DNA from: Paenibacillus paeoniae
Lineage (GTDB): Bacteria > Bacillota > Bacilli > Paenibacillales > Paenibacillaceae
NCBI RefSeq assembly: GCF_003388735.1
Contig: NZ_QUBQ01000008.1
Span: 92,963 to 156,962 of the forward strand
Direction of reading: 5' to 3'
Length of the DNA: 64,000 bases
The notes under the pieces are model-generated. The model had not been told where the DNA came from. It made no database searches and worked only from the letters and a program-made list of their open reading frames with translations. The first letter of the stretch is position 1, and every line of letters begins with the position of its first letter. Both the position numbers and the translations under genes were made by a program. Below are positions 18,649 through 27,150 of this stretch, piece by piece.

Positions 18649-20460
18649 ATGAACCTTAGACCAAAGCTGATGCTTGCCTTTATATCGCTCATTATTATTC
18701 CGATGATTGGTCTTGGCATTTTCTCTTTCGTAACTTCGGAGTCGCTGCTCGAGAAAAAGTACAGCGATCAATCGGAGATTACCCTGAGGGCGATCGGGGG
18801 CAACATATCGTACTTCTTCCGGGAGCTTGATCAGTTGTCCAATGGCAACGTGATCAGCTCGGAAGTGCAGGACCCTCTGAGGCTGAGCGAGCTTCCGATG
18901 GACGATCCCGGTACGCTTATCCGATTCACTCAGGCGGAAAAGGAGATGAGCCGGATTCTGTTCCAGCATCCGGCAGTGAGCTACGTTGTGCTCTATGCGA
19001 AGAATGGTATGATGTTCCGTTCCTATCGCAACGATCCAATGAGTTTCAAGCCGATTTCCTTCAACGAGCTGCAGCACCATTCGCTGTATGACGATGTCAT
19101 TAAGCTTGGAGGCAAGCCGCTGTGGATCGGTCCGCATGAGCAGCGCGACTTGACCGGTGTCAATCCTCCGCTCTTCACGATGATGAGAGTCGTCAAAGAC
19201 CTGGAATCGTTCAATGATTTGGGGATCATCGTCACCCAATTCAAGATGGAGGAAGTCATCAGCATGCTGAAGGCTTTCCAAAACCCGGATGCGGATTCAC
19301 CAGGCGCCCGTTATTTCATTCTGAATAGCCGAGGACTTGTCATGCTGGACAGCAACAAGCGTTATGATGGGCACAGCATCGACAATTACACCAACTCCAC
19401 ACCGCAATCAACCGAAACGTATAAAAGCTCACGGATGAAATTCGACGGCGTAGACAGTCTGGTATCCTCCTATCAGCTCGACCGCAACGGGTGGGTTCTT
19501 CTTTCGGTTCAGCCGTGGAATTCTTTAACAAATGAAAATATCCGATTCGTGCAATGGATCGGCATGATTACTATACTAGGTCTGCTATCTGCCGTATTGT
19601 TTAACGTGTTTTTCGTAAACCGGGTGGCCAAATCAATTATTAAAGTCGTCCGCAAAATGAGACTGGTAGAGCAAGGCTTGCTGGATATCCGTGTATCCGC
19701 TCAAGGCAAGGACGAGACGGTGTTGCTCGCCAACAGCTTCAACAGCATGGTGGAGCGGATAGGAGATTTGCTCAGCGAAGTTAGAAGGGAACAGGAACGT
19801 AAGCAGCACGCGGAAATGATGCTGATGCAGGCGCAGATCAAGCCGCATTTTCTGTTCAATACATTGGAGTCGATCAACGCACTAGCCGCGCAGAACGAAG
19901 GCGGAAAAATTATGCTGATGGTCCGGCGTCTAAGCAATTTGCTCCGGACAAGCATGCATCACTCCGAGGAAATTGGTGTCATGCAAGAGGTGGAGCATGT
20001 CCGCAGCTATCTGGAAATTCAGAAATATCGATTCGAGGAACTATTCTCCTACCAGCTTAACGTACCGGAAGAAGCTTTTGAATTTTCGATATTGAAGCTG
20101 ACGCTGCAGCCGCTTGTTGAGAACAGCATTCAGCATGGATTCGACGGCTATGAAGATGGACAAGGATTAATCACGATTGATGTGACGGTGGAGCTGCAGC
20201 ACCTGATCATTATGGTTAGCGACAACGGCATCGGCATGAACCATGAGGTTCTCCACAAGCTGTCCGACGGCTACAGTCCATCCCGCAAATCGCATAATGA
20301 AGCGGAGATGGGCGAGCGAAGAGGGCTCGGTATCCGTAATGTCGCAGATCGGCTCCGCATACATTACGGAGCAGGCTACGGCATGATGATATGCAGCTCC
20401 GAAGGTTACGGAACGACGATCCGGTGCATCATTCCGAAGAGCAGAGGTGAGGGACAATGA
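18649..20460 (+). CDS. Sensor histidine kinase, YesM-like
   Basis: 603 residues. Transmembrane helix at residues 8-28, extracellular Cache-like domain of about 260 residues, second helix (WIGMITILGLLSAVLFNVFFV), HAMP, His kinase with the phosphoacceptor at about H400 (QIKPHFLFNTLESINA) and HATPase (LQPLVENSIQHGF, DNGIGM, RGLGIRNV). Its stop overlaps the start of the response regulator gene (ATGA), so the two are translationally coupled. The adjacent binding lipoprotein and hexosaminidase suggest sensing of amino-sugar oligosaccharides (inference). Confidence 0.93.
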   Translation: MNLRPKLMLAFISLIIIPMIGLGIFSFVTSESLLEKKYSDQSEITLRAIGGNISYFFRELDQLSNGNVISSEVQDPLRLSELPMDDPGTLIRFTQAEKEMSRILFQHPAVSYVVLYAKNGMMFRSYRNDPMSFKPISFNELQHHSLYDDVIKLGGKPLWIGPHEQRDLTGVNPPLFTMMRVVKDLESFNDLGIIVTQFKMEEVISMLKAFQNPDADSPGARYFILNSRGLVMLDSNKRYDGHSIDNYTNSTPQSTETYKSSRMKFDGVDSLVSSYQLDRNGWVLLSVQPWNSLTNENIRFVQWIGMITILGLLSAVLFNVFFVNRVAKSIIKVVRKMRLVEQGLLDIRVSAQGKDETVLLANSFNSMVERIGDLLSEVRREQERKQHAEMMLMQAQIKPHFLFNTLESINALAAQNEGGKIMLMVRRLSNLLRTSMHHSEEIGVMQEVEHVRSYLEIQKYRFEELFSYQLNVPEEAFEFSILKLTLQPLVENSIQHGFDGYEDGQGLITIDVTVELQHLIIMVSDNGIGMNHEVLHKLSDGYSPSRKSHNEAEMGERRGLGIRNVADRLRIHYGAGYGMMICSSEGYGTTIRCIIPKSRGEGQ

Positions 20461-22103
20461 TAGGCAGAGTACTCCTGGTCGATGACGAAGCGCACATTAC
20501 GCGAAATTTGGAGAAGGTTATACCTTGGGAGATGCTTGGTCTGACCGTGGCAGGCGTTGCAAAAAATGGCGTTGAGGCGTTGCAGCTAATCGAGCTGGAG
20601 TCGATCAATTTGCTCCTGTGCGATATTCGGATGCCCGTCATGGACGGTCTGGAGCTAGTGCGGCAAATCCGGGAACGGGAAATCCCTTGCGATATTATTA
20701 TGTTGTCCGGTTATCAGGACTTTGCCTATACACGGGCTGCGATTCAGTACGGCGTAAACGATTATGTGCTGAAGCCCATTCCGTATGACGAATTGACAGG
20801 CGTGATCGCGCGCGTGATGTCCAATCAAAGGAACAAGCAAAAGCAGCTTTTTGAAGAGCAGCAGAAAATCGGTCGCATGATTGATCTTGCCAGCGAGAAG
20901 ATTTTATATGATATTATAATGGACTATACCGATTTTTCTGGAAGTCATTGGTTATTCTCTGGCGATGAGCACCAGCTCCGATTGCAGCAATTTGTAATGA
21001 TCGTGCTCGATCTGGATGTCAGCTCCGAGAAGACGAAGGATTGGCGCGATTGGTCGGATAAGGAACGCAAGCTGTGGAACTTTGCCGTCTGCAACGTCCT
21101 GCGGGAGAAGCTGCAGAGCAACGGGCTTCATCATGCCGTTATCCAGACGAGAGATGGCGAATGGTGTGTTCTGATTGAGACCGATAAAGCAATGGTGTTC
21201 GATTCGGCAGTGATCCGGGTATGGGCGGAGATGCTGCTTACTTCAGTGCGCAATCATATCAAGCTTTCGCTTAATGCTGGCATCTACCGGCAGTTTGCCC
21301 GTGTCGAGGAGCTGTCGGATGCTTTCAAGCTCGTACAGATGGGCATGCAGCTTACACCTGCCGCTAATACGATTATGTATTATCCATTGGAACAGGAGCG
21401 CGCAGCGGGAGCCGATCAAGCCTTCTGGGTGACGGCGGAGAAGCTGATCAGCGCCGTGAAGCGGGGAGACGCCGCATCAGTGGGCTCGGAGGCGGACAAT
21501 ATCTCGCAACAGCTGCAGCTGTTGAACGAGAACAACAGTGCTAGAGTCAAGCCGCTGCTACATTTCTTTGTCCTGCACTTGATGAGGGAAATGAAGGAGA
21601 TGTCGGTCTTCTCCCGCGAGCAGGAGGAGCTGCTATGGCGCAGGTTGGATCTTCGGTTCGGAATTAAGGATCTGCTTACCTTTATCCAGCAGGTGACCAG
21701 TGCAGTATCCGAGCGCTCCATGGATAAGAAGAAGCAGTCCGAAAGCTCCATGTCGGAAGCCAAAATCTTTTTGGACCGAAACCTGTACCGGGATATTAGC
21801 GTAGAAGAAGCCGCGACCCATGTTGGTCTAAGCACGTCTTACTTCAGTCTGCTGTTCAAGCAGACCTATGGAGAGACCTTTATCGAATACGTGACCAGAC
21901 AACGCATGGAGCGCGCCAAGGGCTTGCTCGCCGAATCTCAAAGGAGCGTTGCGCAAATTGCCAAGGAAGTGGGCTATGCGGAACGCCGGTACTTTACGAA
22001 AGTATTTATGAAGTATACGGGAGACAACCCGACTGACTATCGAAGCAAGTTTCAGTCGCAGGAGAAGGAATTTGAGATGGAAGTTGAGGAAGAAAGCAGT
22101 TAA
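20457..22103 (+). CDS. Response regulator, YesN-like (REC plus AraC-type HTH)
   Basis: 548 residues. Receiver domain with D9-D10 (LLVDDEA), phosphoacceptor D56 (LLCDIRMPVMDG) and KPIPYDEL; long central region; C-terminal AraC-type DNA-binding domain (ISVEEAATHVGLSTSYFSLLFK ... VGYAERRYFTKVFMKYTGDNPTDYR). Coupled with the upstream kinase. The probable target is the promoter of the binding protein and hexosaminidase genes around it. Confidence 0.92.
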   Translation: MIGRVLLVDDEAHITRNLEKVIPWEMLGLTVAGVAKNGVEALQLIELESINLLLCDIRMPVMDGLELVRQIREREIPCDIIMLSGYQDFAYTRAAIQYGVNDYVLKPIPYDELTGVIARVMSNQRNKQKQLFEEQQKIGRMIDLASEKILYDIIMDYTDFSGSHWLFSGDEHQLRLQQFVMIVLDLDVSSEKTKDWRDWSDKERKLWNFAVCNVLREKLQSNGLHHAVIQTRDGEWCVLIETDKAMVFDSAVIRVWAEMLLTSVRNHIKLSLNAGIYRQFARVEELSDAFKLVQMGMQLTPAANTIMYYPLEQERAAGADQAFWVTAEKLISAVKRGDAASVGSEADNISQQLQLLNENNSARVKPLLHFFVLHLMREMKEMSVFSREQEELLWRRLDLRFGIKDLLTFIQQVTSAVSERSMDKKKQSESSMSEAKIFLDRNLYRDISVEEAATHVGLSTSYFSLLFKQTYGETFIEYVTRQRMERAKGLLAESQRSVAQIAKEVGYAERRYFTKVFMKYTGDNPTDYRSKFQSQEKEFEMEVEEESS

Positions 22104-22135
22104 TAACGGATGGAACATGTAGGAGGATGACGGGA

Positions 22136-23746
22136 ATGACACTTTATGGGGATTGGAAAAACTGGGATTTGAAACAAAAGATCGGGCAGCTGTTCGTATT
22201 CGGCTTTAACGGCTTCGAGCCTACGGAAGAGATCAAAGGATTGATCGAGTCTTACGGTATCGGCGGTACAATCTACTTCACGCGCAACGTGGAGAGCGCG
22301 CAGCAAGTACACGGTTTGTCCGTGAAGCTGCAGAAGATTGCCAAAGATGCAGGCAAACCTCCGATCTTCATTGCGATTGATCAAGAGGGCGGCATGGTAG
22401 CCCGTCTGGTCGACGGCGTAACGCTTATGCCGGGCAATATGGCGCTTGGCGCGACTGGACAATCCGAAGCGGCGGAAGAGACGGCCCGTATTTGCGGCGA
22501 AGAGCTCAGACTGCTCGGTATTACGATGAACTATGCGCCATGCATCGACGTAAACAACAATCCGGACAATCCGGTTATTAACGTTAGATCGTACAGCGAC
22601 CGTTCCGATGTGGTCTCCAGACTCGGCGTTGCAGCGGTGCAAGGCTATCAATCCGCAGGCGTAGCCGCTACGGTGAAGCACTTCCCTGGCCATGGCGATA
22701 CGTCTGTCGACTCGCACCATGCACTTCCAGTGCTGCCGCATAGCCGCGAGCGTCTGGATGCTATTGAGCTGTTGCCATTCAAGGCTGCAATTGAAGCGGG
22801 TACGGACTGCATCATGACTGCACATGTATGCTTGCCGGCACTTGAGCCGAGCGGCGTACCTTCTACGCTATCGGAGAACGTACTGACAGGCTTGCTCCGC
22901 AAGGAATTGGGCTATGATGGCGTAGTCGTAACCGACTGCCTGGAGATGAGCGCGATCGATGAGTTCTACGGACCGGCTCAAGGTTCAGTGAAGGCGATTA
23001 AAGCTGGCGCTGACATGGTGCTTGTCTCCCATAGAATCGAGAAGCAAGTTGCTGCACTAGAAGCGGTAGCAGCAGCAGTCGAGAGCGGTGAGCTTTCCAT
23101 CGAGCGCATCGACGAAGCGGTTGGCCGCGTGCTGAAGCTGAAAGAGAAGCGCCAACTGGAGCAGCCGATCGAGGCTTGGGATAATGTGAAAGATTCAATC
23201 GGCACAGCTTCGAACAAGGCAGTCGCTTCCAAGTGGAGTGAAGCTTCTGTAACGCTGATTAAGAACGAGGGCGGATCGCTTCCGCTGAAGCGCGATGTTC
23301 AGACGTTGGTGCTGTGGCCAGACATTGTACCGGTATCGGTAGCCGACGAGATGTTGTCTGGCGATGGTACGCTTGGCGACTTCCTGAATCACTATGGCGC
23401 GAGTGTTGTGGAGCGCAAGATGAACAGCGAGGACGCTCTGCAAGGTCTGGATGGATTCGAACAGATCGTTGTCGTCACCTATGACGCTTCCAAGCATCCA
23501 CTTGAGAAGGAAGTTGCCCGTGAAGCGGTCAAATTGGCCGGCGACCGTGTCGTTGCGGTATCGGTGCGCAACCCGCTAGATTTGTTGCTTTATCCGGAAG
23601 TGAAGAGCTATCTTGCGGTATACGAGTGTAGACCTCTTGCGCTGTCCTCCGCAGCGAAAGTATTGCTCGGAGACTTGAAACCGGCTGGCACTTTGCCGCT
23701 GGAAATTTCACCAGCTTATCCGTTCGGATGGAGCGCTCAGCTATAA
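22136..23746 (+). CDS. nagZ: Glycoside hydrolase family 3 beta-N-acetylhexosaminidase, NagZ-like
   Basis: 536 residues. The GH3 barrel shows the GTIYFTRNVESAQQV, FIAIDQEGGMVARL and the NagZ signature KHFPGHGDTSVDSHH (catalytic His-Asp dyad on the mobile loop), then VVVTDCLEMSAI with the nucleophilic Asp. A C-terminal domain of about 190 residues follows, as in Gram-positive enzymes. The enzyme removes N-acetylglucosamine from muropeptides or chitin-like fragments. No signal peptide is seen, so it is cytoplasmic or released. ATG 22136 is chosen because AGGAGG at 22121-22126 is too close to the alternative ATG at 22127. Last gene of the binding protein-kinase-regulator set. Confidence 0.9.
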   Translation: MTLYGDWKNWDLKQKIGQLFVFGFNGFEPTEEIKGLIESYGIGGTIYFTRNVESAQQVHGLSVKLQKIAKDAGKPPIFIAIDQEGGMVARLVDGVTLMPGNMALGATGQSEAAEETARICGEELRLLGITMNYAPCIDVNNNPDNPVINVRSYSDRSDVVSRLGVAAVQGYQSAGVAATVKHFPGHGDTSVDSHHALPVLPHSRERLDAIELLPFKAAIEAGTDCIMTAHVCLPALEPSGVPSTLSENVLTGLLRKELGYDGVVVTDCLEMSAIDEFYGPAQGSVKAIKAGADMVLVSHRIEKQVAALEAVAAAVESGELSIERIDEAVGRVLKLKEKRQLEQPIEAWDNVKDSIGTASNKAVASKWSEASVTLIKNEGGSLPLKRDVQTLVLWPDIVPVSVADEMLSGDGTLGDFLNHYGASVVERKMNSEDALQGLDGFEQIVVVTYDASKHPLEKEVAREAVKLAGDRVVAVSVRNPLDLLLYPEVKSYLAVYECRPLALSSAAKVLLGDLKPAGTLPLEISPAYPFGWSAQL

Positions 23747-23766
23747 TCCATACATTTTAATAAGAA

Positions 23767-23802
23767 AGGACGGTATCCGGGAGTTGACCCTGGTACCGTC
23801 CT
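23767..23802. repeat. 36-bp hairpin repeat, left copy
   Basis: AGGACGGTA and TACCGTCCT arms with further pairing (TCCGGG/CCCTGG) around a short loop. A near-identical copy (three or four changes) stands at 24474-24509, so the two bracket the 51-bp tandem array. This copy lies 20 bp after the nagZ stop and is followed by a second, T-tailed hairpin. Confidence 0.75.
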
Positions 23803-23805
23803 CAG

Positions 23806-23848
23806 AGTGTCGATAAAGTCATATGGACTTTTCGACACTTTATTTTTA
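23806..23848 (+). terminator. Rho-independent terminator after nagZ
   Basis: AGTGTCGA(T)AAAGTC pairs with GACTTTTCGACACT around a 5-nt loop, followed by TTATTTTT. It ends the operon from the binding protein gene to nagZ. Confidence 0.8.
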
Positions 23849-24001
23849 TGTAATAGAACTCCGCTTGCAAAGGAAAATCGATTTAAACCGCTCTGGGAAC
23901 GAAGTGCTGAGAATTAATCTTTAATAACGAAGCTCTGATAACGAAACGTATAACAAACTTTTATTTCTCTCATTTGATAAAAAAATAGCTACTCACCAGA
24001 C

Positions 24002-24325
24002 TTAAGGCGTTGAAACCGACATAGAGTGTCCTCAGAGCGCGCATCAAGGAGATTAAGGCGTTGAAACCGACTTAGAGAGTCCTCAGAGCGTGTATCAAGG
24101 AGATTAAGGCGTTGAAACCGACTTAGAGTGTCCTCAGAGCGTGTATCAAGGAGATTAAGGCGTTGAAACCGACTTAGAGTGTCCTCAGAGAGCGCATCAA
24201 GGAGATTAAGGCGTTGAAACCGACTTAGAGTGTCCTCAGAGCGCGTATCAAGGAGATTAAGGCGTTGAAACCGACTTAGAGAGTCCTCAGAGCGCGTAAC
24301 AAGGAGATTAAGGCGTTGAAACCGA
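24002..24325. repeat. Tandem array, 51-bp unit, six full copies and a partial seventh
   Basis: The block AAGGCGTTGAAACCGA recurs at 24004, 24055, 24106, 24157, 24208, 24259 and 24310, an exact 51-bp step. Units differ at only a few positions, mainly in the GTGTCCTCAGAGCGCGTAT part. There are no unique spacers, so it is not a CRISPR array. The period is a multiple of three, so a minus-strand frame stays open (repeating RFQRLNLLDTRSEDTLS), but there is no ribosome site or other sign of a gene. The rest of 23849-24470 holds nothing recognisable. Confidence 0.9.
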
Positions 24326-24473
24326 TTAAAAAAGACACAACCAACCTCATAAAGATAGCACCATCTCAATCGACGCCAGTGACAGTTGCCTTCGACTAAT
24401 CCACTTCCAGGTTATGTAAGGCCGCTGCTGGTATTCTCATGTTATTGTGTGTTGTGACTTTCTCAATAGGCTG

Positions 24474-24509
24474 AGGACGGTATCTGGGAGTTAATCCCGG
24501 TACCGTCCT
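24474..24509. repeat. 36-bp hairpin repeat, right copy, followed by a T run
   Basis: Same AGGACGGTA...TACCGTCCT hairpin as at 23767-23802, here followed by TTTTTGCTTTT, so it could terminate transcripts crossing the array on the plus strand. Confidence 0.75.
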
Positions 24510-24608
24510 TTTTGCTTTTGGTCGATTGCCGCCCGAAATTATGGTTACTTTTGTAAGGAGTCGAGGTGGTAATCATTGGAATCCTATGTTGTTCGGTTGT
24601 TTGATCAT

Positions 24609-24858
24609 CCATAGCCGAAGACAAACGGAGTAAGTAAATGTTCTGGAGAAAAAACGTTCTCCAGGTCAAGTGGAGAAGAGGTTGGAAGTGTTCTGTCCTT
24701 CCATAGCCGAAGACAAACGGAGTAAGTAAATGTTCTGGAGAAGCGATAGCGTTCGCCTTTGTTTCCGGATTCCAGCCTAAATACAATCGTTCAGGGAATC
24801 TGGAAACAACAGCGATCGGAAGAATATTTACTTGCGTAGTTTGCGTCTTTAGCCATGG
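24609..24858. repeat. Repeated palindromic element (direct 42-bp copies plus inverted third copy)
   Basis: CCATAGCCGAAGAC... (42 bp, identical) occurs at 24609-24650 and 24701-24742. A diverged inverted copy lies at 24821-24858. The pairing extends inward (TTGTTTCCGGATTCC against GGAATCTGGAAACAAC), so 24701-24858 can fold into one long imperfect hairpin of about 65-bp arms with a loop near 24776-24795. The first copy is also followed by a small palindrome TGGAGAA...TTCTCCA. It may be a MITE-like element or a structured RNA; no coding sequence is seen here. Confidence 0.6.
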
Positions 24859-24889
24859 TCTATTTACTGCTCCATATAGCGAGCAACAG

Positions 24890-26029
24890 CTACCTCACAA
24901 AGTGATCATAGGTCAAATCATGCAGCATATACGCCAGGAAAAAGATGACACATGGATTCTCGTAGTGATGCTGGATATGGATAAGCTGCTGATAATATTT
25001 GTCGCCATAATGGGGATTATTGCGCATTTCCAGATTACTTTTGATCAACGCGTCAATCTTGTCTGCGATATCCACCAGCTCACCCTCATAGGTGTCATCC
25101 TTCGCATCGACGAGAAAGTCTGTCAGCTCCCCATGAAGGAATGACGGGAGCTGCCCCACCATCTCCCTTGCAACTTCCCGTTCATATTGCTCGAAAGCTT
25201 GCCGAATGGCGGGTGAAGATTTCTTGATCGGGGAAGCGACATCGCCGCTGACGCCCTCTACGACATCATGAAGAAGAGATTTGCCGAGCAGCCGATAGAG
25301 ATCGATATCCCTGCGACCGAATCGCTCCGCTTCCAGCAATCCGTTGAAGAGCGACATCGCCGCTACCCGGAACGAATGAGTGGCATCATTATCGGGCACC
25401 AGATTGAAGCTGCCGCCCCAACGCTCAATAAGGTCAAGATTCAGAATATGATGCAGAAATTGCCGGATGCCTTCATCCTGCTCGGATTGCTCCAGCAGCC
25501 AAGGAATGGAACGGCATGGGGAGCGAAGCAGCTTCTCTCTCAGCTCCTCGTACTTCTCTTTGAACAGTGTGCTGGAATCACGCTCATACTCCCGCTTGCA
25601 GAAGAGCATGGCATCGAACGAGTCAATGTCGCGTACGAGCTGCCCGATGTAAGTATGATCCTCGGCATCTACGATGTAGTCATAGAAGTGGGGCTGAAGC
25701 GACTTGGACAGCCGGGACACGATATCCTTGCTCACTTCCGCCTCCAGCGTTTGAATGTGCTTGGCGACATGTCTGTCCTTCTTAGTGACGTATTTGATGG
25801 AGCCGGTCACCGTCTCGTTCAGATCATGAAGCAGCGCTCTTGCCACCAGTTGGAGCTTATTTACGGGATTGCTGAATAGCTGCTCCTCAGCTATGCCGAC
25901 TACTATGGCGATGGAAGCGCAGCGGAAGCTGTGGCTGGCTGCATTGTCTTTGTAGCGAGGTGAAAACTCTTTCCATCGTGATACATATTGCATGCCTATT
26001 ATGGCGCTTACGAATCGACTATTGTTCAT
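24890..26029 (-). CDS. Double-HD domain phosphohydrolase, YfbR-like halves fused
   Basis: 379 residues made of two homologous halves. The first half has H33 (AASHSFR), H68-D69 (ALLHDLNE) and a later Asp (RDIDSFDA); the second has H218 (ATHSFR), H254-D255 (SLLHDVVE) and VDIADKIDA. Each half matches the layout of the HD phosphohydrolase group that includes the 5'-deoxynucleotidase YfbR, which acts alone at about half this length. Both metal sites look complete, so it may be a pseudo-dimer with two active sites acting on nucleotides (inference). ATG 26029 is preceded by AGGGGTG. Single gene, divergent from the transporter gene. Confidence 0.75.
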   Translation of the reverse strand: MNNSRFVSAIIGMQYVSRWKEFSPRYKDNAASHSFRCASIAIVVGIAEEQLFSNPVNKLQLVARALLHDLNETVTGSIKYVTKKDRHVAKHIQTLEAEVSKDIVSRLSKSLQPHFYDYIVDAEDHTYIGQLVRDIDSFDAMLFCKREYERDSSTLFKEKYEELREKLLRSPCRSIPWLLEQSEQDEGIRQFLHHILNLDLIERWGGSFNLVPDNDATHSFRVAAMSLFNGLLEAERFGRRDIDLYRLLGKSLLHDVVEGVSGDVASPIKKSSPAIRQAFEQYEREVAREMVGQLPSFLHGELTDFLVDAKDDTYEGELVDIADKIDALIKSNLEMRNNPHYGDKYYQQLIHIQHHYENPCVIFFLAYMLHDLTYDHFVR

Positions 26030-26137
26030 GGCGCACCCCTCGCTTATCTTCGTTTGAAGTGTATGAACCTACGCTGTCTATGCTATTATAAAGCTTAAAC
26101 ATATAGAGAGACTAGAGAGAAGAACGAGGGATGGACG

Positions 26138-27115
26138 TTGCGAGAGATGGGACTTGCGTTTAACCGTTATTTTGAAAAGTGGATGTTTCTTATTATTCCG
26201 GGTTCACTTGTGCTTGGATTTTTATTTGCCGATATGCTGAGTCCGATGGTTCGGGCTGTGCCTTATTTATTTGCATTCGTTACGCTGACAATGGCGCTTG
26301 GCTGCGGCCTGGGCGAGCTTGGCGGCGTGCTGAAAAAGCCAGGAATTATGGGACTGACACTAGTTCTTGCACATGTAGTCTCGCCCTTGGCAGCCTATCT
26401 GGGCGGATCGGCCCTGTTTGGCCCTGAGTCGCCTTATGTGGTCGGACTTGTATTGTTCACCATTATTCCGCTTGGCGTCTCGACCGTGTTATGGGTAAGT
26501 ATGTCTGGCGGCAGCGTGCCGTTGGTGCTTGCACTTGTTGTACTGGATTCGCTGCTCAGTCCGCTTGTTGTGCCTGCTGCGATTCATTTCTTCTTCGGAA
26601 CTTCGACGCAGATAGATGTTGGTCCCCTAATGCTGGACTTAGTCGTCTTGATCGTAGTGCCGACGATTATCGGCGTTGCTTTGAATGAGTGGTCCAAAGG
26701 AAGAATTCAGCAGCAAACGAAACCTTATACGGCGCCAATCTCAAAGCTATGCTTTGTAGGTGTCGTCTCATTGAATGCGGCAGCGATCTCGCCGTATGTC
26801 GATCAGTTGAAGCAGGATATGCTGGTGCTGGTGCCGACTGTTATCGCATTAGTTGGGTTATGCTATGCTGTTGGCTTCATAGGCACGGCGTTCCTTCGCA
26901 ACAGCAAGCTGCAAATTACCGTCTCGTATGCGACGGGAATGCGCAATATTTCGCTTGGCATTGTGCTGGCACTTGGTTATTTCAGCCCGCTCGCTGCGGT
27001 TCCCGTCGTTTTGTCCATTCTTGTGCAACAGCCTCTTGCGACGGTCCACCATTATGTTTTACAAAAACTTAATAAAGATAAGACTGGCATAAGCGATCGT
27101 GCGCATGTAGGATAA
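26138..27115 (+). CDS. Bile acid:sodium symporter (BASS) family transporter
   Basis: 325 residues with nine or ten hydrophobic segments. Family-like features include LFAFVTLTMALGCGLGELGGVLKKPG near the N-terminus, VVGLVLFTIIPLGVSTVLWVSMSGGSVPLVLALVVLDSLLSPLVVP, and VSYATGMRNISLGIVLALGYF near the C-terminus, matching the two repeats of the BASS fold. It is an integral membrane carrier driven by a cation gradient; the substrate is unknown (organic acid or pantoate-like compounds are typical). Start TTG 26138 behind CGAGGG, or ATG 26147. phoR begins 35 bp downstream without a terminator, so both may share a transcript. Confidence 0.8.
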   Translation: MREMGLAFNRYFEKWMFLIIPGSLVLGFLFADMLSPMVRAVPYLFAFVTLTMALGCGLGELGGVLKKPGIMGLTLVLAHVVSPLAAYLGGSALFGPESPYVVGLVLFTIIPLGVSTVLWVSMSGGSVPLVLALVVLDSLLSPLVVPAAIHFFFGTSTQIDVGPLMLDLVVLIVVPTIIGVALNEWSKGRIQQQTKPYTAPISKLCFVGVVSLNAAAISPYVDQLKQDMLVLVPTVIALVGLCYAVGFIGTAFLRNSKLQITVSYATGMRNISLGIVLALGYFSPLAAVPVVLSILVQQPLATVHHYVLQKLNKDKTGISDRAHVG

Positions 27116-27150
27116 ACGATGGATAGAGCAATGTAAAGGAGCATAACGGG

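Noticed and set aside
24002..24325. CRISPR array
   Set aside because: The whole 51-bp unit repeats with few changes; there are no unique spacers and no cas genes.
23989..24369. Minus-strand frame of 126 codons with a 17-residue repeat
   Set aside because: It exists only because the 51-bp repeat period is a multiple of three. No ribosome site, no flanking coding sequence, and no known protein type.
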